Below, one piece after another: positions 53,634 to 64,000 of a stretch of 64,000 nucleotides of DNA. The position numbers were made by a program, and so were the translations under genes. Origin of the DNA: Halichoerus grypus. Its lineage: Eukaryota; Chordata; Mammalia; Carnivora; Phocidae. The notes under the pieces were generated by a model. The model saw nothing but the letters and a program-made list of their open reading frames with translations. It searched no databases and was not told the DNA's origin. Location of the stretch: assembly GCF_964656455.1 (NCBI RefSeq), contig NC_135720.1, forward strand, positions 107,706,696-107,770,695. Direction: 5' to 3'. Within the stretch, counting starts at the first letter, position 1, and each line of letters opens with the position of its first letter.

Positions 53634-56600
53634 TCAAAAGCGAAGCTGACACGGGTCTGTGGGGTTTGCCTGGACTTTCCACTGGCATGACTCCTGGTCT
53701 GAATGATGAGCTTTCTTCACTCTGGAGTGGTGGACCCACGGGGTGACACCTGAGACCTTGAGGGCAGTAGGGGTGGTTAGTACAACAGTGTGGGGCCCTG
53801 TCCACTGCGGTTTGAGGAGGTCTTTCTTCCAATCTTTGACCCAAACTAAGTCCCTTGTTTAGAAGGAGTGTACCTGAGACCCTAAGGAGCTAGGGGTCCA
53901 CTTAATGGTGTATTTTTGTAATTCATTTATGGTGGCCCCCAGGGCCTGAAGCTGTTCCTTTATTTTTTTATCTCCAACCTGATGTAAGTTTCCTGGAAGG
54001 CTCCCCAGGCATGGGTGAGGCCGTCCATATATTAACTCAAATGGGGAGAAACCTAATGTCCCAGGCATGCAGTGAGAATGCAGGAGAGCTAGGGGTAGGA
54101 GATCCGGCCATGGGAGTTTACTCTCCTGACAAAACTTTGCTAATGTTCCCTTGAGGGTGCAATTCATTCACTCTACTTTCCCTGAACTTTGGGGTCGGTA
54201 AGTGGTGTGGAGTCTCCAGGTGATGTTGAGAGCTTTGGTCAAGACCTGTACAATGTCTGCCATAAATGCGGGTCCATTGTCACTATGGATTGTTAATGGC
54301 AGGCCGAACCGGGGCACGATCTCCCACAAGAGGACTTTAGCTACTTCCCGGCTTTGCTCCGTCCTAGTCGGGAAGGCTTCAACCCACCCAGAGTATGTGC
54401 ATACTATTACTAGGAAATATCTGAACCCCCTGCTCGGCTGCACATCTGTGAAGTCTACCTCTAGATCTTCGAAAGGGGTTGCTCCCATCCTCTGGACACC
54501 TGGCAGGGGCTGTGGTGCAGACCGAACATTATTTTTAGCACATTTTATGCACCGTTCACTCTGCTCGGCATAGTGCTGGCAGCTGACTGATGTAGCAGTG
54601 CTTCTTGAGAAGGGCCTCTAATGCAGTTTTCCCCAGATGAGTGAGTTGGTGGTATTCCCTGACTAGATGCCCTCCAGTTGCTGTTGGAACAAAGATGCAC
54701 CCATCTGGCATCATCTGTCATCCCTTTTAAGTCAGGGTGGCTCCCTCAGCCATGGCCCATTCTATTTCCTTTTTAGTGTAACTGGGTGGAGGGACTTCCT
54801 CTGGGGGTGTCAGGGCCATGGTGAGGGAAGGGGCTCTGTCCATGTCCTCACTGGCTGTGGTCTTGGCTGCCTCATCTGCCAGACGATTTCCCTGTGCTAT
54901 GGGGTCGTCTCCTTTCTGGTGTCCTTCACAGTGCAGGATTGCTACTTCCTTTGGAAGCCAAACAGCTTCGAGGAGTCTCAGTATCTCCTCCTTGTTTTTC
55001 ATAGCTTTTCCTGCAGCTGTTAGGAGGCCCCTTTCCTTGTAGATGGCTCCATGTATATGTACAGTAGCGAAGGTGTACCGAGAGTCAGTATAGATATTGA
55101 CTTGCTTGCCTTCACCGAGGGTGAGGGCTCAGACTAAGGCATATAGTTCAGCCCATTGAGCTGACCATCCAGTTGGTAATGCCCTAGCTTCTAGGACTTC
55201 AGTGGTTGTGGTTACTGCATAGCCTGCTTTCCTGGCACTCATTTGTAGGTAACTGCTGCCATCGCTGAACAGCGTGAGCTCTGGATTCTTTATGGTTTGA
55301 TCCTGCAGATCTGGACAGCTCGAGTAGACTTCATCAGTCACCTCAGAGCAGTCATGGTCTGGTTCTGGAGAAAAGTTGCTGGATTTAATGTCTTTACTGT
55401 TTCGAGGGTGACCCATGGGTTTTCGCAGAGGAGCCCTTGGTATTGTGCTAGCGGAGAGTTGGAAAGGAAGTGGTGCTCCTGTGTGTTCATGAGGGACACA
55501 GCTGTGTGAGGGACCTTGACGTTAAGTTCTTGCCCCAGGGTGAGTTTGTCTGCCTCTTTGATGAGTAGGACTGTGGCTGTCAGCACCCTGAGGCACAGTG
55601 GCCATCCCGCTGCCACGGGGTCCAGCTTCTTTGACAGGTATGCAACTGGCCATTGCCAGGGCCCAACAGTCTGGGTGAGTACCCCAAATGCTATATTCTC
55701 CTTTTCATGCACAAAGAGATTGAAGGGTTTATCTACAGATATAAATCCAGCCCAGGACTGGAACCTGTCCCAGGGCGGTCTTTTATCTCTGTGAAGGTGG
55801 CTTCTGCTTCCTCAGTCCAGGCAGGGTGTTCTCGATCTGGTCCCCATGAGATCATAGAGGGGTCTTGCTATTGCCAAGAACCCAGGGATCCAGATGCGGC
55901 AGAATCCTGCAGCCCCCAGGAAATCTCGTAGGCCCCATTTTGTCTGGGCCTTGTAGCAGGGAGACGATGACTTTTTTTCTCTCCAGCCCTAGTTCTCTCT
56001 TCCCTTGGGTGAGGAGGAAACCAAGGTATCGGACCTGTTGTTGGCAGATTTGTGCCTTCTTCCTTGAGACTCAGTATCCCAAGTCTGACAGGAGCTATAG
56101 GAGGGCCTTTGTGCCTCTTGTGTGTCACTGGCGAGGAGGAGGTCATCCACATACTGGAGGAGGGTGCATCGTGTGGCCTCTCTTGGGAAGCTGGTGAGGT
56201 CCCCGGCCAGCGCTTCCCCAAAGAGGGTTGGTGAGTTTTTTTTTTTAATTTATTTTTTTTAAAGATTTTATTTATTCATTTGAGACACAGAGATACAGAG
56301 AGAGAGAGAGAGCATGAGCAGTGGGAGAGGCAGAGGGAGAGGAAGAAGCAGACTCCCCGCTGAGTCAGGACCCCGATGTGGGACTCGATCCCAGGACCCT
56401 GGTATCATGACCTGAGCTGAAGGCAGACGCTTAAACATCTGAGCCACCCAGGCGCCCCGGTTGGTGAGTTTTTAAACCCCTGCGCGAGGTGCGTCCAAGT
56501 CAGTTGCTTCTGGTGCTATCAGGTTCAGTTCAAAAGCAAACAGTGGCTGGCTCTGGGGAACTAAGTGGAGGCAGAAGAAGGCATCCTTTAAATCTAGGCA

Positions 56601-57420
56601 GGTGAATCATCTGGCCGACCCTGGGATTTGGCCGAGGAGGGTGTATGGTTTTGGAACCACTGGGTGCAGAGAGATGGTCACCTAGTTGATGGCCTGCAGG
56701 TATTGAACTGGTTGGTATCCCCCTCCTGGCTTCTTGACTGGCAGGAGTGGGGCATTCCAGGCCGACTGGCACTCGACTAGAATACCTGCTTCTTTGAGTT
56801 TGGCCAGATGTTCTTGGATGCCAATCTTAGCTTCTTGTGGAAAGGGCTATTGTCTTTGCCTCTGAGGTTGGGCTCCTGGGATCAGTTCAACAATGATAGG
56901 GGCCTATTCCGGGCTACTCCAGGTGGGTTGTCTTCAGGCCATACTGAAGGGAAGGCAAGTCTGAACTCTGGCGGCCTGCTCGGATGGGCCTAGCACAGAA
57001 TAGCCTCCATTCTTCTTCCCTCAGCATGGTAATTGCTAGTACCAGAGACCCCGCCTCCTTTTGCCTTGGGTTCAATTGGAGGCTAGTGTGTCCGGTGGGC
57101 TCAAAGGTTATCTGAGCCCCAAGCTTGGAGAGTATGTCTCGGCCCAGGAGGGGGATGGGGCAATCAGGCAGATAAAGGAATTCATGTTGGAGCTTGTGGC
57201 CCCTGAGTTCACACTGGCGAGCCTGGCGAAAAGGCTATTGTATCGCCCATGTCCTGGTGGCCCCAAGGATGGTCACAGTCCTTTTGCTGAAAGAGGCCAC
57301 TGGGGAGGTGACAACAGAGTACTCGGCCCCAGTATCAACCATAAAAGTCACGGGCTGGCCCACTACTTTCATTCTGACCGTGGGCTCACGGGGGCCAAGG
57401 AGGAAAGAGCCCGGTCCCCC
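53634..57420 (-). pseudogene. pol: Provirus pro-pol, disrupted and split by a SINE
   Basis: Order on the minus strand: protease with DTGA active site (57336-57325) and GRD-type flap end; reverse transcriptase, cut by the SINE at 56241-56458, with catalytic YVDD (56153-56142); RNase H (TLFSDGSS near 55270, and AQWAELYAL near 55150); integrase with HHCC finger (about 54520-54640); DDE core (VDFTD, HSDNG, and the Glu of SSGKVE, 54168-54488); and C-terminal domain ending near 53634. Lesions include a stop in protease (about 57230), several stops in RT, shifts around RNase H and before the integrase finger, a stop straight after the DDE glutamate (54168) and another at 53859. Protease lies in the gag terminator frame, so expression was by read-through. 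Confidence 0.92.
56241..56458 (-). mobile_element. CAN-SINE (SINEC) inside provirus pol
   Basis: Minus orientation, the same sense as the provirus. The target duplication GGTTGGTGAGTTTTT is perfect at 56226-56240 and 56459-56473, so the provirus was there first. It contains a (GA)n run and a full tRNA-type head. Confidence 0.97.
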
Positions 57421-58967
57421 TTAGTCTGAGTCTATTCCCAAAAGGCCTATGAGGTCCTCCTCTCAGGGTTCTTCCTTGTAGTGGCTGGGCTTCTGAGCCT
57501 TTCCCCGGTTGGGACATTCATTTTTCCAATGCCCTTTCTCCTTACAGTAGGCACATTGATCCCTTGCCAAGGGGTTTCTGGGTCTTCCCCTTTTCAGTGA
57601 TCGGGATCTCCCCGCCTTTGCGTCGTCCTTTTCTTTCAGGCGGCGGTGAGGAGGCTGACTTTCTTTTTCATCTTTTTGTCGGCTTCCCTTTCGGCTGTGA
57701 CCTCCCTGTTCATGTAGACCTTACTGGCAATCTCTATTTGCTGGGTGATGTTCATCCTGGCGAAACCGTCTAGTTTCTGAAGTTTTCTTCTGATGTCTGG
57801 GGTGGCCTGAGCCACAAAGGAGATGTTTACCATCTGTTGACTTTCCTGTGCCTCAGGGTCAAATGGAGTGTATATCCTGTAGGCTTCACATAGTCTTTCA
57901 TAGTAGTCCCCGGGGGACTCCCCTGGTTGTTGAGTGACCGAGGATACCTTAGTCGTGTTCATGGGTTTCTTAGCTCCTGCCTGGATTCCCTGGAAGAGGG
58001 CCTCCTGGTATCGGCGGATGTGGGCCTGCCCCTCGTCCATGGTAAAGTCCCATGCTGGGTGCTCCTCAGATGCGGCTGTGTTAGCCCAGGCAGTAGGGTT
58101 GATGACCCGCAGGTCCATGCTTTTCTAGGTACTGCCATACTCCTCTCATTACTCTCCTCTCTTCTGTGTTAAACAGGGTGTAGAGTAACTGTTGGCAGTC
58201 TTCCCAGGTCGGCCAATGAGTCTGGAAGAGGGATTCCATGAGGTCTACCATAGCCTGTGGTTTCTCAAGTAGGAAGGAGTGTTGTGTTTCCAGTTGAGGA
58301 GGTCGGTGGTGGAGAAAAGTTGATAATACATCATGGAACGACTGGGTTGGACTGTCCTGTCTTCATCGCGCCTCTCGGGTTCCCGCGCCTCTCGTACCGG
58401 CATTTGGAAGGTGCTTGCGCCCAGCCTGGGGTGCAGCCTGGCTGCTGGTCCCCGAGACAGTAGATCCTCTGGGCCTGGGGGTGGTAGGGAGACTGATGGT
58501 GGTGGAGTGTCTGGAACTGGGAGTGCAGCACTTTGGGGTTCGTATGGTGGAGGCAGGATCGGTCATCTCCGGGATCTCCAGCTAGAATCTGTGGAGGCTA
58601 GGGCTTCTGTAGGTCTTCTTTAGGCCCCTTGGATGAGATGACTAAGACCCTGGCCTGTTCCTGCCTAACGCAAGCGAATTGCACCCAAGGGGGGAAGGGT
58701 CTGGACAATTGCTAGCCAGGAGTCAATGTACAGAAACTGGCCGGGGTGTCCTGGTTCTCCTGTTACGACTCGCCACACTTGATGGATTGTTGGGACATCC
58801 AACGTCCCTTCTGAATGCCACCTGACATTAAAAGTGGACCATTCCAATTTACATAGGGTTCTCAGTTTGCCGGGATTCATCCTGACTCCATAGTCTCCCG
58901 AGAACCCCTTCTTAAAATTTTTGATCATGGTCTCGAGGACCGTGGGTTTACTCTGTCCTGACTCCAT
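57421..58967 (-). pseudogene. gag: Provirus gag, disrupted
   Basis: An ATG at 58967 in good context (ATCACCATGG) opens a matrix region (58665-58967) of gammaretroviral type (motifs NFKKGF, DYGV, PGKLRTLC, IDSWL). The usual second-position glycine for myristoylation is not present: the start reads MESGQ. The Pro-rich p12-like part and capsid N-terminus (about 58120-58660) are split among frames. The capsid C-terminus is open at 57636-58118 with the major homology region (ESPGDYYERL). A frame break at about 57636 precedes nucleocapsid, which has one CX2CX4HX4C knuckle (57511-57561). An additional stop lies near 57460, before the regular gag terminator TAA at 57423-57421. Confidence 0.9.
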
Positions 58968-59039
58968 GGTGATATTCCATGTGTGATGGTGCAGAGACAG
59001 AAAAAGGGGGGGGGGTGCCTCCTGAGGTGAGGAGACCAA

Positions 59040-59627
59040 TCTGATGCCTGTCTGGCCGTGTCCTGAAGGAGCTTAGGTGAGGCTTAGCCGTAGTGGTCTC
59101 AGCATTGTGACTTACAGTCGGAAACTATTCTGATGCTGCCCTAGACTGTATGCCATTCACCACGGAATCGCAGATGGGTCCACTCAGACTCCATAGGCTT
59201 CTGGGGACATTAAGGGTGCCTGCCCGTGGAGCCACAGAATCATTTCACCTGGTGGTAGTCAGGTTGGACTGCACACTCACTCACACATTTCACTCCAGAG
59301 GTTATTACATTCCCTCCCTGGGAATTCCTACCTGTGAGACCTCTAAGAGGTCTCCGGGAGGTGATCAGGCTCCCCTTCCACCCCGACGGGTGGGTCTGTC
59401 TGGGTCTGGAGCCCCAGGCCTTACCGTGATCTGATGTCGGGACTGGGTCCTCACCTGCCAAGTCTTCTTGAGTCGGGCGGGAACAGCGGAGCAGGGCCGG
59501 TCCGAGGCAACAGGTCGGGAGACTGCTGTATGTTAGGAAGGGCACGCCTTCTCCGTTACGATCCCTCGTTCAGTCACTGCCCTGCCGTTGGCCCCAAACC
59601 AGTGGCAATGGGCCAGCGCAGTTGGGT
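59040..59627 (-). other. Provirus leader
   Basis: About 600 bases between primer site and gag start. This is the expected place for the packaging signal and splice donor, neither of which I can pin down. The frames here are not conserved coding sequence. Confidence 0.6.
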
Positions 59628-59645
59628 TTCCTGGTCAGGGAACCA
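59628..59645 (-). other. Primer binding site, tRNA-Glu type
   Basis: Minus strand TGGTTCCCTGACCAGGAA is complementary to the 3' end of mammalian tRNA-Glu with one mismatch. Most gammaretroviruses use tRNA-Pro; Glu priming is the hallmark of the ERV-E type. Confidence 0.85.
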
Positions 59646-59647
59646 AA

Positions 59648-59940
59648 TGTTTCAAACCTGGACTGGATCGCCCGACGGAAGAACCAAGCCGCACCTGGAG
59701 ATCTTGGAGGATAGGAGGTTTATTTAATGCCGGCGGGCTCAGAGGAGAGTGGTCTCCAAAGGTCTGAGCCCTGAGCGGAAACAAAGGGGGTAATTTATAC
59801 ACTTCTACTTCTGCATACTTGGCACTTTTGGCGTGTGCATGAAGCGGGGCAGGGAGAAGAACCAAGAAGAGCCCCGGGGCAGGGCCTGGGACTCTCGCTG
59901 GCTTGGTTGGCCATCATAGGACACAGATTTTTCTTCTTCA
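59648..59940 (-). repeat. 5' LTR of the provirus
   Basis: Begins TG and ends CA. On the minus strand TATAAA is at 59799-59794 and AATAAA at 59724-59719, giving roughly 170 bases of U3, a short R and about 55 bases of U5. The U5 end is separated from the primer site by two bases. Confidence 0.95.
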
Positions 59941-59944
59941 GTTC

Positions 59945-60062
59945 TACAGATGAGAAAACTGAGGTCTAAAGAATCTAAAGGTTCAGGAGTAAGTTAATGA
60001 CAGACATTAACTAGGGAATAAAACCGGGGTCCCTGAACCAATCGCCCTGTGTGTTTTCCACT
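59945..60062 (-). repeat. MIR-type SINE relic, split by the provirus
   Basis: 'CTACAGATGAGAAAACTGAG' directly after the provirus is the complementary MIR start. The GTTC target site lies at its edge. Confidence 0.55.
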
Positions 60063-62429
60063 CACCTTATTACATTTGGAATTACATATGGGATTTCATT
60101 CAAATATCCACCTTTGGGAAGACATCTCTTACATAAACTTAAGGACATCTGTAAGTAGTCTTCTGGAAAATTTCCACTGGGTTCAACCTGAAAAGTTGTT
60201 AATTGGGCAGATCCGTGCTCACTGGCTGGCCCCTCTGGGGGGCCTGGCCTGGGACCAGAGCAGAATGACAACAGACCTGGGAGGTGGGCTGAGAAGAGGT
60301 GAGTTTACTTCCGGTTTAGATCTTAAATTTTTTTTTCATACCAGCCATATTCAGAAACGGCTCCTGTGCATATGTAATAGGGTGATTGAGTTAAATAATA
60401 AATGACAGGAGAGGCCACAGGAGGTGGACAAGCAAAGCAAGAGAGAAGGAGTCTGATTTCGACTGAAATTGCAAAGGACATTGAGCTGCCGAGGGAATGA
60501 TGGGAGAACAGAAGGGCCCCATGGTAACAGGAACAAAAAAAAGAACTGGTGAGAAGAGCCGTGTGGCCTGTTACAGCCCCAGGAAGGCAGAGAGAAAGAG
60601 GACAAACTCAGTGTAGAAATATAAACAGGACATTAGGTGTTTAAAAAGTGGGGGGATCCTGAAGTCACATCTAGTGTCAAGGAGTAAAGCAAAAAAGTAG
60701 CGTAGGTCACAGAACATTGAATCTTCATGATAAACAGGCTTTTCCAGAGGGGGATCAATCACAGACGTGGCCTTAAGTGGAGTCAACCAGGTAGGGCTGA
60801 TTTTGGCATGTTGTTTGGACATTGACTGGGAACAAGGCTCATCCGTGCTCAGCTACCAGTCAGGATGCTGGAAGGGTGGATGAAAGGAGACACTGAGGAA
60901 AGCCCGGGGTTCTCAGGCAGGAGCCTGACTCCCCTCCCCCACCCCCCATTTTCGGCTCACAACAATCCCACCCATTCCCTCCCCAATCCATCACCTTCTG
61001 CTCTTGCCCAGTTCCTGCTAGGCCCTCTGCCATCCTTCCTTCCGACCCATCCTATCCCAGTCCTGATCCAACACCACGTGTCATCACCATTGTCAACCTG
61101 CCCAATCTCATCTCAACCCGCATTTTTATCCCCTCGTGTTTTGTTTACAGATCCCTTTATTTGGTCCTCATCACTATGACAGTCTACACCTTTGTAGGAT
61201 TAAACTCTCAAGATGCTAGACCTTATGGGTGTAGGAATTTGACACCCCTAAAGCAGGACATGTCAACTTTTTTCTTTTTGCGATTACACAGAAAGTGACA
61301 TTTGTGTAGCCCACTGGGGTCGAGGACTCCAGCCCAGCCCAGGCCCCACCAGCTACCCCAGGGGCTGAAGTGTGTAGGCAAAGCTGAGATCCATTCCCAG
61401 CACACTGTTTTGGAGGCTTCACAAAGGACTGTAGGATCCTGCACACTCCCAACACCACACACTTTCCCTATAGACTTGTAGGCTTCCTGTTTGCCCTTTG
61501 GCTGACTCACCAAATGACATCAGTTCCAGGGAAGGCCTCATCCCTCTTCTGCTGTCTAAGGTAGCAACAAAATGGAATAGCTTGGTGGTGGTGCAGTCAC
61601 AGCAGGACTGGCTCGTTTGCCTCAGTCAGGAAAAAGGAGCCATGGTGTTCAAATGTATTTAGGGGGAAACTACCACACTAGTTACAGAGCTTGTCACAGT
61701 GCTCCTGGCTGAAAAGGAGACAGAAGGGAGTATCATGCAGTTCCTGCTTTTGTGAGCTTTGATTCCAGTAGCAGGGACGAGACAAGCCCAGGAGAACTAT
61801 AACAGAAGCCTGGAAAGATGAGAACCATGAGAGAAGTTCACAGCCCCTGGGGGTTGAAAGGAGGCAGAGGGTCTGTCCAGCTGAGACGGAATCCTCCAGG
61901 GTTCCACCGAAGTCATATCATGTCACATGGGCCTGAGGGAGGGGCAGGATTTCCCCAGGTGTGGAGGGGGATGGAGGAGTACATTCCAGGTCTAGTGAGG
62001 AACATGAACAACAGGACAAAGGGGCAAAACAACAGATGGGGTGGAGAAAACCCCATAGTCTGGGAAATGTGAAGACTATGGAGAGGGTCCAGGGATCCTA
62101 TAGAGAAGTAAGTTGGAGTCAGGTCATGTAGAGCCCTGATTCCAGGGTGAGGAGAAGTGTGGGGTTAAGGGGCCACAGGAAGCCCTTGTCTGAACTCTCC
62201 TTCTGGACCCATGGAAGCCCAGCGTGCTGGCTACGCAAGACAAGGGGAACCCATGTAAATATGCTGCTTGCTGTAACTTGTGTAGTATAGTCTTTTGCCT
62301 CTGGTCTAGGAGGCCTTGTGCCTTTTGCCAGGCTAAGTTGTTAGTGGGGTGAAATCTAAGACTCCTCACGGTTCTTGACAGTAGGCTGGGTTTGAAGGGG
62401 AGAGCCTGGAGCTGTGGCAAACAGAAGGC
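60063..62429. other. No gene recognised
   Basis: Frames of 70-118 codons with no domain. A CT-rich stretch occupies about 60925-61060. Confidence 0.45.
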
Positions 62430-63050
62430 TATAGAAGTTAGGATGCTATTGGCTGCAGGTAAGAGAATATGCAACTAAGAATGGCTTAAAAAGAAATGTC
62501 TTTTAATGATCTCACATCAACTATGAGATCAGAAAATTCCAGGAGTGGTTAATTTGGCAGCTTAACAACATTAGAGTCTTATTTTTTTTTAAAGGTTTTA
62601 TTTATTTATTTGACAGAGAGAGACACAGTGAGAGAGGGAACACAAGTGAGGCAGAAGGAGAAGCAGGCTTCCCGCAGAGCAGGGAGCCCGATGTGGGGCT
62701 CGATCCCAGGACCCCGGGATCATGACCTGAGCTGAAGGCAGACACTTAACGACTGAGCCACCCAGGCGCCCAGGACAACATTAGAGTCTTGATTAGCTTC
62801 CCTTTGAGGCTCTCTACTTTCTCCTCATAGACCCGAGATGCCTGCCATAACACCAACCATCACAGCCTCACAGAACAATAGGCCATCTTCCCCACAGAAA
62901 GCATGTAAGTTAGAGAAAGAGTTTTGTTTTTGTGTGACTCCCTTTCTGTCACGTAGGAAGACTTTCCTTCATGTTTCATTGGCCAGAACTAGGTCAGAGG
63001 CCCACTAAAAATCAATCACTAGCAAATAGGAATGCGATTAACAAATAATT
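62430..63050. repeat. Unassigned old dispersed repeat interrupted by a SINE
   Basis: 'GATCTCACATCAACTATGAG', 'CCAGGAGTGGTTAATTTGGC', and beyond the SINE 'TTCATTGGCCAGAACTAGGT', read as one familiar mammalian repeat. The class is not assigned. Confidence 0.45.
62581..62774 (-). mobile_element. CAN-SINE (SINEC)
   Basis: A perfect 16-bp target duplication ACAACATTAGAGTCTT at 62565-62580 and 62775-62790. Minus orientation, close to consensus. Confidence 0.97.
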
Positions 63051-63055
63051 TAGAC

Positions 63056-63448
63056 CAGTGATTCTCAAATTTGAGTGTGCTTATTAAAAATTTGTGCTTA
63101 TTAAAAATTGGAGGACTTGGGCGCCTGGGTGGCTCAGATGGTTGAGCATCTGCCTTCGGCTCGGGTCATGATCCTAGGGTCCTGGGATCGAGTCCCGCAT
63201 CAGGGTCCCTGCTGGGCGGGGAGCCTGCTTCTCCCTCTGTCTCTGCCTCTCTCTCTCTCTCTCTCTGACTCTCATGAATAAATAAATAAAACATTTAAAA
63301 AAAATTGGAGGACTTTTTAAAACACAGATTGCTGGGCCTCAGGGTTCTGGCTTAGTAGGTCTGGGGTGGGGCCCAAGAATTTTCATTTCTAACAAGTTCC
63401 CAGATAGGCTGCTGCTGGTCCAGGGACCACACTTTCAGAAGAACTGGT
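63056..63448 (+). mobile_element. MER5A-type DNA transposon interrupted by a SINE
   Basis: Terminal CAGTGATTCTCAAATTTGAG, internal 'GATTGCTGGGCCTCAGGGTT' and 'AGTAGGTCTGGGGTGGGGCC', and the opposite end 'CACTTTCAGAAGAACTGGTT'. The interior is split by the SINE at 63119. Confidence 0.75.
63119..63299 (+). mobile_element. CAN-SINE (SINEC)
   Basis: A perfect 16-bp target duplication AAAAATTGGAGGACTT at 63103-63118 and 63300-63315. Head GGGCGCCTGGGTGGCTCAGA, a (CT)n run, AATAAATAAATAAAACATTT tail. Confidence 0.97.
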
Positions 63449-63457
63449 TTAGGGTGC

Positions 63458-63702
63458 TGGTTCTTAACTCTGCTATATAGTAGAATAACCTTGGGAAGTG
63501 TATATATATATAAAAAACTGTAACTATCTGGGTGATTCTAAGATGTAATATATACATAAAATTTTATATATAAATATATAATGTCTGAGCCATATACCTG
63601 ATCTATTGAATCAAAATTTCAGGCAGCAGGGCCTGTAAACTGGGATTTAAAAAAGAATCCCTCAGGTAATTCTAATGTGCAGTCAGGGTTACACATGCTG
63701 GC
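63458..63702 (+). mobile_element. Second MER5A-type DNA transposon
   Basis: 'GGTGCTGGTTCTTAACTCTG', 'TGGGATTTAAAAAAGAATCC' and 'GGTAATTCTAATGTGCAGTC' follow MER5A order. A TA-rich expansion (about 63500-63580) sits in the middle. Confidence 0.65.
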
Positions 63703-64000
63703 CTCAATCAAAATGGAATCTCCCTGCCTGATCCCTAAATAGTGTCAGCATTCTCTGAACAAGGAACAGGGAGAATGGCTTGGAGTAGCCAGCCCGCAGT
63801 GGTGGCCGCAGGGAATATCATGGTGCTCAGAACAGTAAATGAAGGAGCACGAGGAGGAGCGGGGACTAGGGGATGACAGGGAGGAGCATCTCTGAGGGCC
63901 TTTGCGGGTAGAAGTGACCATACTTGGAAGTTGATGGGATGTGGAAAGAGAGGGAGAGGGAGGAGGTGATATGGGGTTTCCAGAGAGCCATGAGGAGAAC
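63703..64000. other. No gene or repeat recognised
   Basis: Purine-rich intergenic sequence to the right edge. Confidence 0.45.

Larger units (their letters stand above)
51480..59940 (-). mobile_element. Complete gammaretrovirus-like endogenous provirus
   Basis: Two 293-base LTRs enclose, on the minus strand, a primer site, leader, gag, pro-pol and env, then a polypurine tract. The 4-bp duplication GTTC (51476-51479 and 59941-59944) proves a single integration. The pro frame follows gag in the same frame behind a stop codon, the read-through arrangement of gammaretroviruses. All genes carry stops and shifts, and pol holds a SINE. LTR divergence counted by eye is about 37 events in 293 positions (12-13%), implying an integration tens of millions of years ago at usual mammalian rates. 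Confidence 0.97.

Noticed and set aside
57061..57429. 122-codon plus-strand frame in the provirus
   Set aside because: Antisense of the protease region on the minus strand.
1..64000. CRISPR arrays, bacterial operons, riboswitches or replication origins
   Set aside because: The window is mammalian nuclear DNA. The repeats present are SINE, LINE, LTR and simple repeats without regularly spaced unique spacers.
1..64000. A new multi-gene biological system
   Set aside because: Outside TSPO2, UNC5CL and transposable elements no set of intact, co-oriented coding regions exists.

Overview
This is nuclear DNA from a carnivoran mammal, most likely a caniform. At least ten copies of the tRNA-Lys-derived CAN-SINE (SINEC) family lie scattered on both strands. 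They share a 'GCGCCTGGGTGGCTCAG' head, an A/B-box tRNA body, a CT-rich stretch and an 'AATAAATAAAATCTTT(A)n' tail. A carnivore-type LINE-1 and many old MIR, L2, MER5 and MaLR relics complete the picture. The species cannot be fixed from sequence alone.

Layout. 1-430 holds the first coding exon of TSPO2 on the minus strand; the rest of that gene runs off the left edge. About 430-7700 is the head-to-head TSPO2/UNC5CL intergenic region plus UNC5CL intron 1, with a 67-bp tandem duplication and a promoter-like block (two TGACTCA sites, a CACCC box and a TATA box). 7728-13895 carries all eight coding exons of UNC5CL on the plus strand. They join with canonical GT-AG introns into an intact 518-residue protein with one membrane segment, ZU5, UPA-type and death domains. 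A GC-rich 3' region with a strong inverted repeat follows the stop codon.

From about 15.5 kb to the end no host gene is recognisable; this is a gene-poor, repeat-rich interval. Its two large landmarks are: (i) a 6.86-kb full-length plus-strand LINE-1 at 40115-46970 with 17-bp target-site duplications and both ORFs broken; and (ii) a complete minus-strand gammaretrovirus-like endogenous provirus at 51480-59940. The provirus has 293-bp LTRs, 4-bp GTTC target duplications, a tRNA-Glu-type primer site and recognisable gag, pro, pol and env, all broken. A CAN-SINE sits inside its pol, with its own 15-bp target duplications. The LTRs differ at roughly one site in eight, so the integration is old.

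The retroelements are nested in a readable order: SINEs inside MER5, inside an unnamed old repeat family (three copies), inside an L1-type relic and inside the provirus. I did not find a new multi-gene system. The points most worth a second look are the provirus mosaic, the SINE tail that became a long TA/CA microsatellite, the promoter-proximal duplications, and the hairpin just after the UNC5CL stop.
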